A program made the translations under genes and the position numbers. The notes under the pieces were generated by a model. The model did no database searches. It worked only from the letters and a program-made list of their open reading frames with translations, and was not told the origin of the DNA. From contig NZ_CM003768.1 in the NCBI RefSeq assembly GCF_001547525.1, forward strand, positions 1,984,001 to 2,048,000: 64,000 nt of DNA. Direction: 5' to 3'. This document shows positions 36,720 to 47,325 of the stretch, one piece after another; position 1 is the stretch's first letter, and every line of letters begins with the position of its first letter. Source of the DNA: Burkholderia anthina. GTDB taxonomy: Bacteria; Pseudomonadota; Gammaproteobacteria; Burkholderiales; Burkholderiaceae.

Positions 36720-36795
36720 CAAACTTTCGCTCGCACCAGGGAGGCAGTGCGACGAGAACGAGATAATATAGGGTTTCGAACCGTACGTCAAATTC

Positions 36796-36823
36796 CGTGA
36801 TGCATTTTCTTCAATGCATCACG
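36796..36823 (-). terminator. Long hairpin after lysC
   Basis: CGTGATGCATT and AATGCATCACG are perfect 11-bp arms with a 6-nt loop just past the lysC stop. There is no real T run, so it could be a weak terminator or a 3-prime end stabiliser. Confidence 0.5.
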
Positions 36824-36829
36824 AAAAAT

Positions 36830-38083
36830 TCACGATGCCTGGTCGAGTTCGAAAGCCTTGTGCAGCGCGCGGACGGCCAGCTCCATGTATTTCTCGTCGA
36901 TCAGCACCGAGATCTTGATTTCGGACGTCGAGATCATTTGGATGTTGATGCCCTCTTCCGACAGCGTGCGGAACATCTTGCTCGCGACGCCCACGTGCGA
37001 ACGCATGCCGACGCCGACGACCGACACCTTCGACACCTTCGGATCGCCCTGCACGCGCTCGGCGCTCACATGGCCCTGCACCTGGTTGGTGAGGATGTCC
37101 ATCGCCTTCTGGTAGTCGCCGCGACCGACCGTGAACGTGAAGTCGGTTTTGCCTTCGACGCTCTGGTTCTGGATGATCATGTCGACGTCGACGTTCGCAT
37201 CGGCCACCGGGCCGAGGATCTGATATGCGATGCCCGGCTTGTCGGGCACGCCCATCACCGCAATGCGTGCTTCGTCGCGCTGGAACGCGATGCCGGAAAT
37301 GACTGCCTTTTCCATGGTCTCGTCTTCTTCAAAAGTAATCAGGGTGCCCGAGCGCATTTCTTCGTCGAGCGCAATCAGCGGATCGGTCAGGCTCGACAGC
37401 ACACGCGTCTTCACCTGGTATTTGCCGGCGAATTCGACCGAGCGGATCTGCAGGACCTTCGAGCCGAGGCTGGCCATTTCCAGCATCTCCTCGAACGTCA
37501 CGCGGTCGAGGCGGCGCGCCTCTTCGACGACACGCGGATCGGTCGTGTAGACGCCGTCGACGTCGGTATAGATCAGACACTCTTCGGCACCGAGCGCAGC
37601 CGCCACCGCCACCGCCGACGTGTCCGAGCCGCCACGGCCCAGCGTCGTGATGTGACCGTCCGGATCGACGCCCTGGAAGCCCGTGATGATCACGACCTTG
37701 CCCGCGTTCAGGTCGTCCTTCACGCGCTCGTCGTCGATCGAGTGGATGCGCGCTTTCGTAAACGCGCTGTCGGTCTTGATCGGCACTTGCCAGCCGGCAT
37801 AGCTCACGGCCTCGACACCGATTTCCTGCAGCGCGATCGACAGCAGGCCGACGCTGACCTGCTCGCCGGTCGACGCGATCATGTCGAGCTCACGCGGGCT
37901 CGGCTGGCTCGAAATCTCTTTCGCAAGACCGAGCAGACGGTTGGTTTCGCCGGACATCGCCGAAGGCACGACCACCATCTGGTGCCCGGCCTGATGCCAT
38001 TTTGCGACGCGTTTCGCGACGTTCTTGATGCGCTCGACCGAGCCCATCGAAGTGCCGCCGTATTTGTGTACGATGAGTGCCAT
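36830..38083 (-). CDS. lysC: Aspartate kinase
   Basis: 417-residue monofunctional aspartokinase that phosphorylates aspartate, the first step to lysine, threonine and methionine. Catalytic domain with KYGGTSMGS at the start, [21 protein letters not shown] and the C-terminal pair of ACT domains (about 265-417), which include TDFTFTV and [20 protein letters not shown] for lysine/threonine feedback. ATG 38083. Length and composition fit the Burkholderia enzyme. Stands alone between tRNA-Ser and tilS. Confidence 0.96.
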   Translation of the reverse strand: MALIVHKYGGTSMGSVERIKNVAKRVAKWHQAGHQMVVVPSAMSGETNRLLGLAKEISSQPSPRELDMIASTGEQVSVGLLSIALQEIGVEAVSYAGWQVPIKTDSAFTKARIHSIDDERVKDDLNAGKVVIITGFQGVDPDGHITTLGRGGSDTSAVAVAAALGAEECLIYTDVDGVYTTDPRVVEEARRLDRVTFEEMLEMASLGSKVLQIRSVEFAGKYQVKTRVLSSLTDPLIALDEEMRSGTLITFEEDETMEKAVISGIAFQRDEARIAVMGVPDKPGIAYQILGPVADANVDVDMIIQNQSVEGKTDFTFTVGRGDYQKAMDILTNQVQGHVSAERVQGDPKVSKVSVVGVGMRSHVGVASKMFRTLSEEGINIQMISTSEIKISVLIDEKYMELAVRALHKAFELDQAS

Positions 38084-38425
38084 TGTCGTTCTGAACTGGA
38101 GGAGAAGCCGCACGGGCGCGCTGGGCAGGCCGCATAGCCGTTCGGTCACGCGGCTTGTGGCTGTGGACGGACGACAAGGGGGACGGCTGGGACGCAACAC
38201 GCAAGCGTGACGGATTTTGCCCGGAAGGCCGATCAGGCCGCGCAAACCGGGTACGTCACGCGGAAAACCTGCACAAAACGCTCAAAAATCGAGCCGGGCA
38301 AACGACCGAGCGTACCCGATAGAAGCCCGCTTGACAAGCCGCGCGCCGTGGCGGCGGCCGTTCCGGCGCTGTTTACCAAATGGTGAAAATGGGCGCGCCA
38401 TCGCGCCGCCGGAAGCGTGCCGCCG
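38084..38425. promoter_or_regulatory. lysC upstream region
   Basis: 342 nt between the tilS stop and lysC start, with no gene. It must hold the lysC promoter. I see no convincing T-box, riboswitch or leader-peptide structure. Confidence 0.3.
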
Positions 38426-39847
38426 TTACGCGATCAGCAGGTCGGGACGCCACTCGATCCGGCGCCATGCGGCGGCGCCGGGCGCCGCCCCGTCAGGCAT
38501 GCCGATGTCGCGATTGACACCCAGCCGCGGCACGTAGATCAGCCGGTCGCCTGCGAACAGCAGCGGCACGTCGCGTTGCCAGGCCGGCACCCCGCGCTCC
38601 TGGAACAGGTTCTTCAGCGTTCGGCCCGGCCCGCCCGGCGACGTACGCATCCGTTCGCCACCGGCCCGGGCGCGCGCCGCCAGCCGCGCACCGCGCAGCA
38701 GCTCCTCCGGCACCGCGTCGGCGCTGCCCGCGTCGGCGGGCGCAAACACGAACGTGCCGCGCCATCCCGGCAGGTGCCACACCTGCTGTCCGTCCCATGC
38801 GAGCGCCGCCTCCGGTTGCGGCGTACCCGTACCGTCGTCGGCCGGTTCGCTGCTGTCGCCGGCTTCCCAGTAGACGACATCGCGATAGAGCCGCAGGCAC
38901 TGCCCCGCGTGATCGACGCGCAGCGCATGCGCGTCGTGCGCCGCGCGCAGTTGTCGCATCATGTTGGCGAGCCGGGCGGCCGACGCGCCCGGCAAACCGA
39001 GCCGGCGCATCCAGAAGCGCAGCAGGTTCGCGCCGCGCGTGTCGTCGAATCCGATCAGCGCGTCGCGCGACAGCGCCTGCCCGTCATCGCGCGCGGCGAC
39101 GGCGAAATCCAGCTCGGCCAGATCGTCGAGCAGCCGCTGAGCCGCCGCCGCGTGCTGCGCCGCGCGACCGAGCGCATCGCGAAAGCCCGGGAAATGCACG
39201 GCCAGCGCCGGCAGCACGTCGACGCGCAGCGCATTGCGTGCATAGCGCGTGTCGCCGTTCGATTCGTCGTCGATCCACGCGAGCGCGTGCTGCTCCGCAT
39301 AGCGCTCGAGTTGTGCGCGCAACAGTCGCAGCAACGGGCGCACGCGCTCGATGCTCACGCCGTCGGGGCGATAACGCGGCGCCATCGCGGCAAGCCCCGC
39401 GATTCCCGCACCGCGCAACAGTTGCAGCAGCACGGTCTCGGCCTGGTCGTCCGCATGTTGCGCGAGCCACAGCGCCGCCACGCCGTGGCGTTCGCCCATC
39501 GCGTCGAGCGCCGCGTAGCGACGCTCGCGCGCCGTCGCCTCGATACCGAGCCCGCTGTCGCGCGGCACGTCGACGCGCATCGATTCGAATGCGACGCCGA
39601 GCCGCGCCGCCTCCGCTTCGGCATGCGCGACCCATGCGTCGGCATTCGCGCTCAGGCCGTGATGCACGTGCAACGCGACGCAGCGCGATGCGCCCGCGAC
39701 GCGCACGGCCGCATCGAGCAGCACCGTCGAATCGAGGCCGCCGCTGTAGGCGATCGCGATGCGCGCATCCGGCGGCAGGCCGGAAAGCGCAACGCCGACC
39801 GCGTCGAGGACGACACGGTCGGCGGAGAATTCGGTGGGCGGGATCAC
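38426..39847 (-). CDS. tilS: tRNA(Ile)-lysidine synthase
   Basis: 473-residue enzyme that converts C34 of tRNA-Ile(CAU) to lysidine so it reads AUA. The PP-loop ATP motif SGGLDS is at residues 35-40; a second block, HHGLSANADAW, and RYARNALR follow, and a C-terminal domain is present. The start is GTG at 39847; no better ATG is near. It is next to accA on the same strand (46-nt gap), a neighbourhood widely conserved in beta-proteobacteria. Confidence 0.93.
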   Translation of the reverse strand: MIPPTEFSADRVVLDAVGVALSGLPPDARIAIAYSGGLDSTVLLDAAVRVAGASRCVALHVHHGLSANADAWVAHAEAEAARLGVAFESMRVDVPRDSGLGIEATARERRYAALDAMGERHGVAALWLAQHADDQAETVLLQLLRGAGIAGLAAMAPRYRPDGVSIERVRPLLRLLRAQLERYAEQHALAWIDDESNGDTRYARNALRVDVLPALAVHFPGFRDALGRAAQHAAAAQRLLDDLAELDFAVAARDDGQALSRDALIGFDDTRGANLLRFWMRRLGLPGASAARLANMMRQLRAAHDAHALRVDHAGQCLRLYRDVVYWEAGDSSEPADDGTGTPQPEAALAWDGQQVWHLPGWRGTFVFAPADAGSADAVPEELLRGARLAARARAGGERMRTSPGGPGRTLKNLFQERGVPAWQRDVPLLFAGDRLIYVPRLGVNRDIGMPDGAAPGAAAWRRIEWRPDLLIA

Positions 39848-39893
39848 GAGCGGGACGCGCGCGCCGCGGCGCGCGCATTGAATACACGGCCGG

Positions 39894-40865
39894 TCATGCG
39901 CCCGGCGTGGTTTCCTTGAACTTGCCGTAGGCCATCAGGCGCTCGAAGCGGCGCTCGCGCAGCGCATCGATGCTCATGCCCTGGAACTGGCGCAGCGAAT
40001 CGGCCAGCGCGCGGCGCAGCAGCGCGGCCATGCCCTTCGGATCGCGATGCGCGCCGCCGAGCGGCTCGTTGATGATCTTGTCGATCAGGCCGAGCGCCTT
40101 CAGGCGGTGCGCGGTCAGGCCCAGCGCTTCCGCGGCTTCCGGCGCCTTCGCGGCGCTCTTCCACAGGATCGACGCACAGCCTTCCGGCGAGATCACCGAG
40201 TAGGTCGAGAACTGCAGCATCATCACGGTATCGGCCACGGCGATCGCCAGCGCGCCGCCCGAACCGCCCTCGCCGATCACCGTCGTGATGATCGGCGTCT
40301 TCAGCTCGGCCATCACGTACAGGTTGCGACCGATCGCCTCCGACTGGCCGCGCTCTTCCGCGCCGATGCCCGGGTACGCGCCCGGCGTGTCGACGAACGT
40401 GAAGATCGGCAGCCCGAACTTCTCGGCCAGACGCATCAGGCGCTCGGCCTTCCGATAGCCTTCCGGACGCGGCATCCCGAAGTTGCGCGCGGCGCGCTCC
40501 TTCGTGTCGCGGCCCTTCTGGTGACCGATCACCATGCACGGATGGCCGCCGAAGCGCGCGAGACCGCCGACGATCGACAGGTCGTCCGCGAACGCGCGGT
40601 CGCCATGCAGTTCGTGAAAATCGGTAAACAATTCCGCGACGTAATCGAGCGTGTACGGACGCTGCGGGTGCCGCGCGATCTGCGAAACCTGCCACGGCGT
40701 CAGATTCGCGTAGAGGTCCTTCGTCAGTTGCTGGCTTTTCTTCGACAGCCGCTCGATTTCTTCCGAAATATCGACAGCCGAGTCGTCCTGCACGAATCGC
40801 AGCTCTTCGATCTTGGCCTCGAGTTCGGCGATCGGCTGTTCGAAATCCAGAAACGTGGTCTTCAT
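39894..40865 (-). CDS. accA: Acetyl-CoA carboxylase carboxyltransferase subunit alpha
   Basis: 323-residue alpha subunit of the acetyl-CoA carboxylase carboxyltransferase, the committed step in fatty acid synthesis. Signatures: N-terminal [55 protein letters not shown], and [16 protein letters not shown] 40865. It also feeds the malonyl supply that the pigment cluster would use. Followed by tilS. Confidence 0.97.
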   Translation of the reverse strand: MKTTFLDFEQPIAELEAKIEELRFVQDDSAVDISEEIERLSKKSQQLTKDLYANLTPWQVSQIARHPQRPYTLDYVAELFTDFHELHGDRAFADDLSIVGGLARFGGHPCMVIGHQKGRDTKERAARNFGMPRPEGYRKAERLMRLAEKFGLPIFTFVDTPGAYPGIGAEERGQSEAIGRNLYVMAELKTPIITTVIGEGGSGGALAIAVADTVMMLQFSTYSVISPEGCASILWKSAAKAPEAAEALGLTAHRLKALGLIDKIINEPLGGAHRDPKGMAALLRRALADSLRQFQGMSIDALRERRFERLMAYGKFKETTPGA

Positions 40866-40968
40866 GTGTTCGAATCCTTGGGTCTTGCGGCAGCGCGTAT
40901 TCTACCCGCGCGGGCGGCGCGCAAAACCGGCTCTCAACTATTGATGTTCAAAATTCGATAGCCTGCAC

Positions 40969-41796
40969 TCAGGCGTCGGCGTCGGGCGCATCGAGGCTGC
41001 GCCACATGTACCAGGTCGCGACGGTACGCCACGGCTCCCAGTTGGCCGCGACCTCGCGCGCCTCGCTGCGCGTGACGGGTTCGCCGCTGAAGTAATTGAC
41101 GCTGATCGCACGGATCAGGCCCGGGTCGTCGAACGGCAGCACGTCCGGCCGCGACAGGTTGAAGATCAGGAACATCTCGGCGGTCCAGCGACTGATGCCG
41201 CGGATCTGCGTGAGTTCCGCGATCACGTCCTCGTCGTCCATCGACGTCCATTTGTCGACGTGCAGCGCCCCCGACACGAAATGCTGCGCAAGATCGAGGA
41301 TGTATTCCGTCTTGCGCTTCGACAGCCCGCACGCGATCAGCTTGTCCGCGCCGAGCCGGATCACCGGTTGCGGCGCGAGCTTCGGGCAGGCGTCCTCGAT
41401 GCGCGCCCACAGCGACTGCGCGGACGGCACCGAAATCTGCTGGCCGACGACCGAGCGCGCGAGCGTGACGAACGGGTCGCCGCGTTTCACGAGATGCGCG
41501 GGACCAAACTTCGGAATCAGCTTCTTCAGGATCCGGTCGCGCTTGACGAGGTCCGCGCATGCCTTGTCCCAATAGGCGGGACGCACGACGACCTCCTCGC
41601 CCTCCGCTTCGGACGCACGTGTCTTGCGGGCCGCGTCGGCGGCCGGCGGCGCGGCCGCCGGCTGCGCATGACCGTTCAGCGCGCCGTTCGGCACGGCGCG
41701 CGTCGCGTCCGCCTTCGCCGCCGGTACGCGCTTGGCTGCCGGACGCGCGGCGACCGGGGTCGCGCGCCTGACCGGCGCTTTTCTGGCCGTTGCCAT
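40969..41796 (-). CDS. HhH-GPD DNA glycosylase (AlkA-type 3-methyladenine)
   Basis: 275-residue base-excision enzyme. The helix-hairpin-helix is LTQIRGISRWTAEMFLIF, and the catalytic Asp region is VLPFDDPGL. Residues about 1-75 form an unusual Ala/Lys/Arg/Pro-rich, low-complexity N-terminal tail (MATARKAPVRR, PAAKRVPAAK) before the conserved domain, which starts near RPAYWDKACADLV. This tail may help DNA binding. ATG 41796, between cysS and accA on the same strand. Likely removes alkylated purines; the exact specificity is inferred from family. Confidence 0.9.
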   Translation of the reverse strand: MATARKAPVRRATPVAARPAAKRVPAAKADATRAVPNGALNGHAQPAAAPPAADAARKTRASEAEGEEVVVRPAYWDKACADLVKRDRILKKLIPKFGPAHLVKRGDPFVTLARSVVGQQISVPSAQSLWARIEDACPKLAPQPVIRLGADKLIACGLSKRKTEYILDLAQHFVSGALHVDKWTSMDDEDVIAELTQIRGISRWTAEMFLIFNLSRPDVLPFDDPGLIRAISVNYFSGEPVTRSEAREVAANWEPWRTVATWYMWRSLDAPDADA

Positions 41797-41839
41797 CTTG
41801 CCTCCTACCTGACGGATCGGTCAGTGGAACGCACCGCGC

Positions 41840-43237
41840 TCATACGCGACGCCATTCGGTCGATCCGCCCGGTTTGTCTTCAAGTGCGATGCCGGCTTCG
41901 AGCAATTCCGCCCGGATCCGGTCCGCTTCGGCATAGTCCTTCGCTTGCTTCGCCGCGACGCGCGCGGCGATCTTCGCTTCGATCTCGTCGGCCGCGAGCC
42001 CGCCCGCCTGCGCGGCGCCGGACGCCTGCTGCAGGAACGCGCGCGGTTCGCGGCCCAGCAGGCCGAGCAGGCCCGCCAGCTGTTTCAGTTGCCGTGCGAG
42101 CGACGCGTCGCGCGTGCGGTTGACTTCACCCGCCAGCTCGAACAGCGTCGCCACCGCGACCGGCGTGTTGAAATCGTCGTTCATCGCGGCCGCGAAACGC
42201 TGTGCGTGCGGCTCGTTCCAGTCGAGCGCGAGCGTGTCGGGCTCGACGTCCTTCAGCGCGGTGTACAGACGCGTGAGCGATGCGCGTGCATCGTCGAGAT
42301 GCACGTCGCTGTAATTGAGCGGCGAACGGTAATGCGTGCGCACGATGAAGAAGCGCATGACTTCCGCGTCGTAACGCTCGAGCACTTCCCGGATCGTGAA
42401 GAAGTTGCCGAGCGATTTCGACATCTTCTCGTTGTCGACCTGCACGAAGCCGTTGTGCATCCAGTAATTGACGAACGTCTCGCCGGTCGCACCCTCGCTC
42501 TGCGCGATCTCGTTCTCGTGGTGCGGGAATTGCAGATCCTGCCCGCCGCCGTGGATGTCGAAATGATTGCCGAGCAGCGAGCAGCCCATCGCCGAGCATT
42601 CGATGTGCCAGCCCGGGCGGCCCATCCCGTACTTCGACGCCCACGACGCGCCTTCCGGATCTTCCGGCTTCGCGCGCTTCCACAGCACGAAGTCGAGCGG
42701 ATCCTGCTTCGCATCGTTCGCGGCGACGCGTTCGCCCGCGCGGAGGTCGTCGAGCGACTTGCCCGACAGCTTCCCGTAGCTCGCGAACTTGCGCACCGAG
42801 TAATTGACGTCGCCGTCGGCCGCCTGATACGCGTAGCCGTTCGTCTCGAGCGTCTCGATCATGCCCAGCATCTGCGAGATGAACTGCGTCGCGCGCGGCT
42901 CGATGTCGGGCCGCTGGATGCCGAGCGCGGCTTCATCCTCGTGCATCGCGCCGATGAAGCGGTCGGTCAGCGACTTGATCGTCTCGCCGTTCTCGACCGC
43001 GCGGCGGATGATCTTGTCGTCGATGTCGGTGATGTTGCGCACGTACGTGACCCGGTAGCCGATCGCACGCAGCCAGCGCTGGACGAGGTCGAACACGACC
43101 AGCATGCGCGCGTGGCCCACGTGACAATAGTCGTAGACGGTGATCCCGCATACGTACATCCGCACTTCGCCGGGCTGGCGCGGCACGAAGACTTGCTTGT
43201 CACGCGCGAGCGTGTTGTAGATGCGCAGTGATTCCAT
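41840..43237 (-). CDS. cysS: Cysteinyl-tRNA synthetase
   Basis: 465-residue class I synthetase that charges tRNA-Cys. The [16 protein letters not shown] region holds the HxGH signature and a zinc-ligand Cys, [11 protein letters not shown] the other zinc region, and KMSKSLGN the KMSKS loop. ATG 43237 is preceded by a purine-rich stretch. It is divergent from the TPR gene. Confidence 0.97.
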   Translation of the reverse strand: MESLRIYNTLARDKQVFVPRQPGEVRMYVCGITVYDYCHVGHARMLVVFDLVQRWLRAIGYRVTYVRNITDIDDKIIRRAVENGETIKSLTDRFIGAMHEDEAALGIQRPDIEPRATQFISQMLGMIETLETNGYAYQAADGDVNYSVRKFASYGKLSGKSLDDLRAGERVAANDAKQDPLDFVLWKRAKPEDPEGASWASKYGMGRPGWHIECSAMGCSLLGNHFDIHGGGQDLQFPHHENEIAQSEGATGETFVNYWMHNGFVQVDNEKMSKSLGNFFTIREVLERYDAEVMRFFIVRTHYRSPLNYSDVHLDDARASLTRLYTALKDVEPDTLALDWNEPHAQRFAAAMNDDFNTPVAVATLFELAGEVNRTRDASLARQLKQLAGLLGLLGREPRAFLQQASGAAQAGGLAADEIEAKIAARVAAKQAKDYAEADRIRAELLEAGIALEDKPGGSTEWRRV

Positions 43238-43471
43238 AGAGATGAACCGTGAGCCGAAGGAAACCGCCCTGGCGAAGCTCGCCCAGCATGTGAAACGGAC
43301 GGACCATCTGCTGCGGCGCCGGGCCGCGCGTCCTCGTTATCACATGGGGCGGTCAGGCTGCAAGCACAGCGGTGACGGCCACGAGAGGCTAAGAAAGACT
43401 GTCTGCCGCTCGCCGGAACGCGCAGACGTTTTGTTAGAATGGCTCGGAGTATAACATTCCGATTTACGCCT

Positions 43472-44194
43472 ATGAAACCTCATCGCGGCCGCGCGCCGAG
43501 CGCTGCGACCCTCGTTGCGACCACCGTCATGGGCGTCGCGCTGACGCTTTTCGCGGCACCCGCGGCGCATGCGCAGAAAGCCCCGGCGGTCGCCGACGGC
43601 ACGCCCGAAATCGACGCGTCGATCGGCGGCAAGCAGTGGAAGCAGGCGCTCGCGCAGCTCGACGCGCGCATCGCGTCGAACCCGCACGACGTGCAGGCGC
43701 AGTTCAAGCGCGGCACCGTGCTGGCCCGCCTGAACCGCGACGACGACGCGATCCAGCAGTTCGTCGCGATCACGCAGGCGTACCCCGAGCTGCCCGAGCC
43801 GTACAACAACCTCGCGGCGCTCTACGCGAAGCACGGCCGCTATGACGAAGCGCGCAGCGCGCTCGTCACCGCGACGCAGTCGAACCCGAGCTACACGCTC
43901 GCGTACGAGAACCTCGGCGATCTCTACCTGCGCCTCGCGGCCGAATCGTACAAGCGCGCGCAATCGCTCGGCCGCACGAGCGGCGCGACCGCGCAGCGCC
44001 TCGCCGATCTGCAGAAGATCGTGTCGCCGTCGAAAGCCGCGCCGAACGCGCGCGCGACGACGCCCGCCACGCGCGACTACACCGAGCGCGCCGCCGCGAA
44101 CGTGAGCACCACCACGCTGCCGATGTCGCCGACGTTCCAGTTCAGCGGTCCGTCGGGCGCACTGGCGGCGCCGTACGTCGCGCCGTCGCGCTAA
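43472..44194 (+). CDS. TPR-repeat periplasmic protein
   Basis: 240 residues: signal peptide with cleavage after Ala-His-Ala near residue 34, then three tetratricopeptide-like repeats (about 58-165; AQLDARIASNPHDVQAQFKRGTVL, FVAITQAYPELPEPYNNLAALY, LVTATQSNPSYTLAYENLGDLY). A Ser/Thr/Ala-rich tail follows. ATG 43472 was chosen since the signal peptide begins there. The gene is the head of a set with ppiA, ppiB and lpxH. The scaffold role in envelope protein assembly is inferred. Confidence 0.85.
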   Translation: MKPHRGRAPSAATLVATTVMGVALTLFAAPAAHAQKAPAVADGTPEIDASIGGKQWKQALAQLDARIASNPHDVQAQFKRGTVLARLNRDDDAIQQFVAITQAYPELPEPYNNLAALYAKHGRYDEARSALVTATQSNPSYTLAYENLGDLYLRLAAESYKRAQSLGRTSGATAQRLADLQKIVSPSKAAPNARATTPATRDYTERAAANVSTTTLPMSPTFQFSGPSGALAAPYVAPSR

Positions 44195-44233
44195 GCGGCG
44201 CGGCCTTCCTTCCCTCCCAACCTGAGGATCGCA

Positions 44234-44809
44234 ATGAAACGTCTGTTGCTGGCGCTTGGCGGCGCCGCCCTTCTCGCGACCGCGCCCGCATTCGCGCAAT
44301 CGGCCACCGCGCACCCCGTCGTGCAGCTGAAGACCTCGCAGGGCGACATCCGCGTCGAGCTCTACCCGGAGAAGGCGCCGAAGTCCGTCGCCAACTTCCT
44401 CGATTACGTGAAGGCCGGCCAGTACAACGGCACGATCTTCCATCGCGTGATCAAGGGCTTCATGATCCAGGGCGGCGGCTACAAGACCAACTTCGAGGAA
44501 AAGCCGACCCGCGCGCCGATCCCGCTGGAGAGCCGCAATGGTCTGAAGAACCTGACGGGCACGATCGCGATGGCCCGCACGAGCGATCCGAATTCGGCCA
44601 CCGCGCAGTTCTTCATCAATACCGTCGACAACGGCGGCCTCGACTACCCGAACCCGGACGGCAACGGCTATGCGGTGTTCGGCAAGGTCGTGTCGGGTCT
44701 CGACGTCGTGAAGAAGATCGAAGGCGTGGCGACGACCTCGCGCGGCCCGATGCAGGACGTACCGGCGCAACCGGTCGTGATCGAATCGGCGAGCATCGTC
44801 TCGAAGTAA
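44234..44809 (+). CDS. ppiA: Periplasmic cyclophilin-type peptidyl-prolyl isomerase
   Basis: 191-residue cyclophilin. Signal peptide MKRLLLALGGAALLATAPAF is cleaved after Ala21. The core has [15 protein letters not shown] (catalytic Arg and Phe block), [16 protein letters not shown] and [14 protein letters not shown]. It catalyses prolyl cis-trans isomerisation on exported proteins. Located 39 nt after the TPR gene and 88 nt before its cytoplasmic paralogue. Confidence 0.93.
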   Translation: MKRLLLALGGAALLATAPAFAQSATAHPVVQLKTSQGDIRVELYPEKAPKSVANFLDYVKAGQYNGTIFHRVIKGFMIQGGGYKTNFEEKPTRAPIPLESRNGLKNLTGTIAMARTSDPNSATAQFFINTVDNGGLDYPNPDGNGYAVFGKVVSGLDVVKKIEGVATTSRGPMQDVPAQPVVIESASIVSK

Positions 44810-44834
44810 GCACCTGCCGGCACGTCCGGCGCCT

Positions 44835-44865
44835 CACGCGGCCGCGTCGCACGACCGGCCGCGTG
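44835..44865 (+). terminator. GC-rich hairpin between ppiA and ppiB
   Basis: CACGCGGCCG and CGGCCGCGTG form perfect 10-bp arms around an 11-nt loop. There is only a short T-rich tail (CCATTTAAA), so it likely attenuates or stabilises rather than fully terminates. Confidence 0.4.
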
Positions 44866-44897
44866 CCATTTAAACTGCCTCACCGAAGGAATTCATC

Positions 44898-45389
44898 ATG
44901 GTTGAACTGCACACGAACCACGGCGTGATCAAGCTCGAGCTCGACGCCGCGAAGGCACCGAAGACGGTCGAGAACTTCCTGAACTACGTGAAGAAGGGCC
45001 ATTACGACGGCACCGTGTTCCATCGCGTGATCAACGGCTTCATGATCCAGGGCGGCGGCTTCGAGCCGGGCCTGAAGCAGAAGCCGACCGACGCGCCGAT
45101 CGACAACGAGGCGAACAACGGCCTGAAGAACGACAACTACACGATCGCGATGGCGCGCACGAACGATCCGCACTCGGCGACCGCCCAGTTCTTCATCAAC
45201 GTGAACGACAACGACTTCCTGAACCACTCGTCGCCGACGCCGCAGGGCTGGGGCTACGCGGTGTTCGGCAAGGTCGTCGAAGGCCAGGACGTGGTCGACA
45301 AGATCAAGGGCGTCAAGACGGGCAACGCCGGCTTCCATCAGGACGTGCCGACCGACGACGTCGTGATCGAAAAGGCCGTGGTGGTCTGA
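44898..45389 (+). CDS. ppiB: Cytoplasmic cyclophilin-type peptidyl-prolyl isomerase
   Basis: 163-residue cyclophilin without signal peptide. Same catalytic blocks as ppi[49 protein letters not shown] strong GAAGGA site precedes ATG 44898. Gives the cell a cytosolic partner to the periplasmic enzyme encoded just upstream. Confidence 0.95.
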   Translation: MVELHTNHGVIKLELDAAKAPKTVENFLNYVKKGHYDGTVFHRVINGFMIQGGGFEPGLKQKPTDAPIDNEANNGLKNDNYTIAMARTNDPHSATAQFFINVNDNDFLNHSSPTPQGWGYAVFGKVVEGQDVVDKIKGVKTGNAGFHQDVPTDDVVIEKAVVV

Positions 45390-45416
45390 CGCACCCGCCG
45401 TTACGGAGGCACTTCG

Positions 45417-46217
45417 ATGTTGCAGGAGAGTCCGCCGCGAAGCGTCTCCGCGGGCGTGCCGGGCGAGCGCGAGTACGCGCAAGCCGCACGCCCGTTCCTG
45501 TTTCTGTCCGATCTGCACCTGAGCGAGGCGATTCCGAAGACGGTCGCCGCGTTCGAGCATTTCGTCAAATACACCGCCGACAGCGCCGATTCGGTGTTCA
45601 TCCTCGGCGACCTGTTCGAATACTGGATCGGCGACGACGTCCTCGATGACGATCCGTTCGCCGCACGCATGGCCGCGCTGATGCACACGTTCTCGGAACG
45701 CGGCATCGCGCTCTACGTGATGCACGGCAACCGCGATTTCCTGCTCGGCCGGCGCTTCATGAAGGCCGCCGGCGCGATGCTGCTGCCCGACCCTTCGCTG
45801 ATCATGGCGTTCGGCCAGCGCATCGTGCTCGCGCACGGCGACGCGCAATGCACGGCCGACCGCGGCTACCAGGTGTTCCGTCGCTTCGCGCGCAACCGCG
45901 TCGCGCAATGGCTGTTTCTCGCGTGGCCGTTCCGGTGGCGCCGCGCGCTCGCGCAGCGCATGCGCTCGAGCAGCGAAGCGGGCCGCATGCGCCCTGCGTC
46001 GGCCGTGTACGACGTCACGCAAGAAGGCGTGGCCGCGCTGTTCCGGAAGAGCCGCGCGAGCGTGATCATTCACGGCCACACGCACCGCCCCGCGCGCCAC
46101 GCGGAGCCGGGCGGGATCCGCTGGGTGCTGCCCGACTGGGATCTCGATCACGGCACGCCGCGCGGCGGCTACCTGCGCGTCGACGCGGAAGGCATCCACC
46201 CGATGCCGCTCGACTGA
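45417..46217 (+). CDS. lpxH: UDP-2,3-diacylglucosamine diphosphatase
   Basis: 266-residue metallophosphoesterase that hydrolyses UDP-2,3-diacylglucosamine to lipid X in lipid A synthesis. Motifs: FLSDLHLSE (Asp-x-His), LGDLFEYWIGDD, MHGNRDFLLG, LAHGDAQC and IIHGHTHRPA. It begins 27 nt after ppiB. It has about 25 residues more at the N-terminus than the E. coli enzyme. Confidence 0.93.
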   Translation: MLQESPPRSVSAGVPGEREYAQAARPFLFLSDLHLSEAIPKTVAAFEHFVKYTADSADSVFILGDLFEYWIGDDVLDDDPFAARMAALMHTFSERGIALYVMHGNRDFLLGRRFMKAAGAMLLPDPSLIMAFGQRIVLAHGDAQCTADRGYQVFRRFARNRVAQWLFLAWPFRWRRALAQRMRSSSEAGRMRPASAVYDVTQEGVAALFRKSRASVIIHGHTHRPARHAEPGGIRWVLPDWDLDHGTPRGGYLRVDAEGIHPMPLD

Positions 46218-46256
46218 CGCCGCCGCTGCCGTCGCACTGACGGCAGCGGCGGCGTC
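46216..46256. terminator. Long perfect inverted repeat between lpxH and cysE
   Basis: Two 18-nt arms (GACGCCGCCGCTGCCGTC and its exact complement) flank a GCACT loop. It begins at the lpxH stop and lies 12 nt from the end of cysE, so it can work for both convergent genes. No T run follows. Confidence 0.6.
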
Positions 46257-46267
46257 GATCGCGTTCG

Positions 46268-47041
46268 TTACGTCTGGCGTTCGACCGTCTTGCCTTCGAG
46301 CACCGCCGACAGCCTGCGCAGGTCGAGGCGCGCCGCGTCGGCGCCCTGCAGCGTTTCCAGATGCGTGCCGAGCCGCTCGAGCGCCGCGACGATCTCGTCG
46401 ACGCGGCGGCTTTCCTTCGCCGCGTGATCGATCAGACCGTGAATCGCGAGCGACATCGGATCGTCGGCGTTCGGCGTGATCCCGTATGCGCTGAACGCCG
46501 CACGCTCGGCCTGCGGCTTCGGCTGCGCCGGCATCACGATGCGCGCCGGGTTGCCCACCGCCGTGCCCCCCGCCGGCACCGGCTTGACGACCACCGCGTT
46601 CGAGCCGATCTTCGCGCCCGCGCCGACCGTGAAACCGCCAAGCACCTTCGCGCCGGCACCGACGATCACGCCGGCCTCGAGCGTCGGGTGGCGCTTCGCG
46701 CCGCGCGTGAGCGACGTGCCGCCCAACGTCACGCCCTGATAGATCGTGCAGTCGTCGCCGATGATCGCCGTCTCGCCGATCACGACACCCATGCCGTGAT
46801 CGATGAACACGCGCCGGCCGATCGTCGCGCCGGGATGGATCTCGATTCCGGTCAGGAACCGGCCGGCCTGCGACACGAACCGCGCGAGCCAGTAACGTTT
46901 CGCGCGCCAGCATGCGTGCGCGAACCGGTGCAGCACGAGCGCGTGCAGCCCCGGATAACAGGTCAGCACTTCCCACGCACTGCGAGCGGCGGGATCCCGC
47001 TCGCGAATCGTTGCAACGTCTTCGCGCAGTCTCGTGAACAT
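46268..47041 (-). CDS. cysE: Serine O-acetyltransferase
   Basis: 257-residue SAT that makes O-acetylserine for cysteine synthesis. Left-handed beta-helix hexapeptides: [40 protein letters not shown], and [25 protein letters not shown]. The catalytic His is in [11 protein letters not shown] chose ATG 47041 (MFTRLREDV) because the family begins there; upstream in-frame starts lack support. Convergent with lpxH. Confidence 0.93.
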   Translation of the reverse strand: MFTRLREDVATIRERDPAARSAWEVLTCYPGLHALVLHRFAHACWRAKRYWLARFVSQAGRFLTGIEIHPGATIGRRVFIDHGMGVVIGETAIIGDDCTIYQGVTLGGTSLTRGAKRHPTLEAGVIVGAGAKVLGGFTVGAGAKIGSNAVVVKPVPAGGTAVGNPARIVMPAQPKPQAERAAFSAYGITPNADDPMSLAIHGLIDHAAKESRRVDEIVAALERLGTHLETLQGADAARLDLRRLSAVLEGKTVERQT

Positions 47042-47325
47042 GATGTGGTTTGGGAAAAGGCCGGCGCGCATCGCCGGCAATGCCGGCCGTTATCGCGCCG
47101 GGTCATTTGCTTATGACGTCCGGCGATTGTAGGGCCAGTCGCGCCCGGCCGCACGCGGCCGCGCGTTCACCCCGCCGTCGGCGCGGGTATTCGACCGGGA
47201 CGCTTGCCGTGGCGGCGTTTGCAGGGTGTGTCGGTCGGGAGAAATAGAAGCTTCGACGCTTCCGGTGGGTCGAGGCACGGCCTGCCACCGGATTCCCCGC
47301 GCCCGGCAATCGGAGCGTCGGCCGC

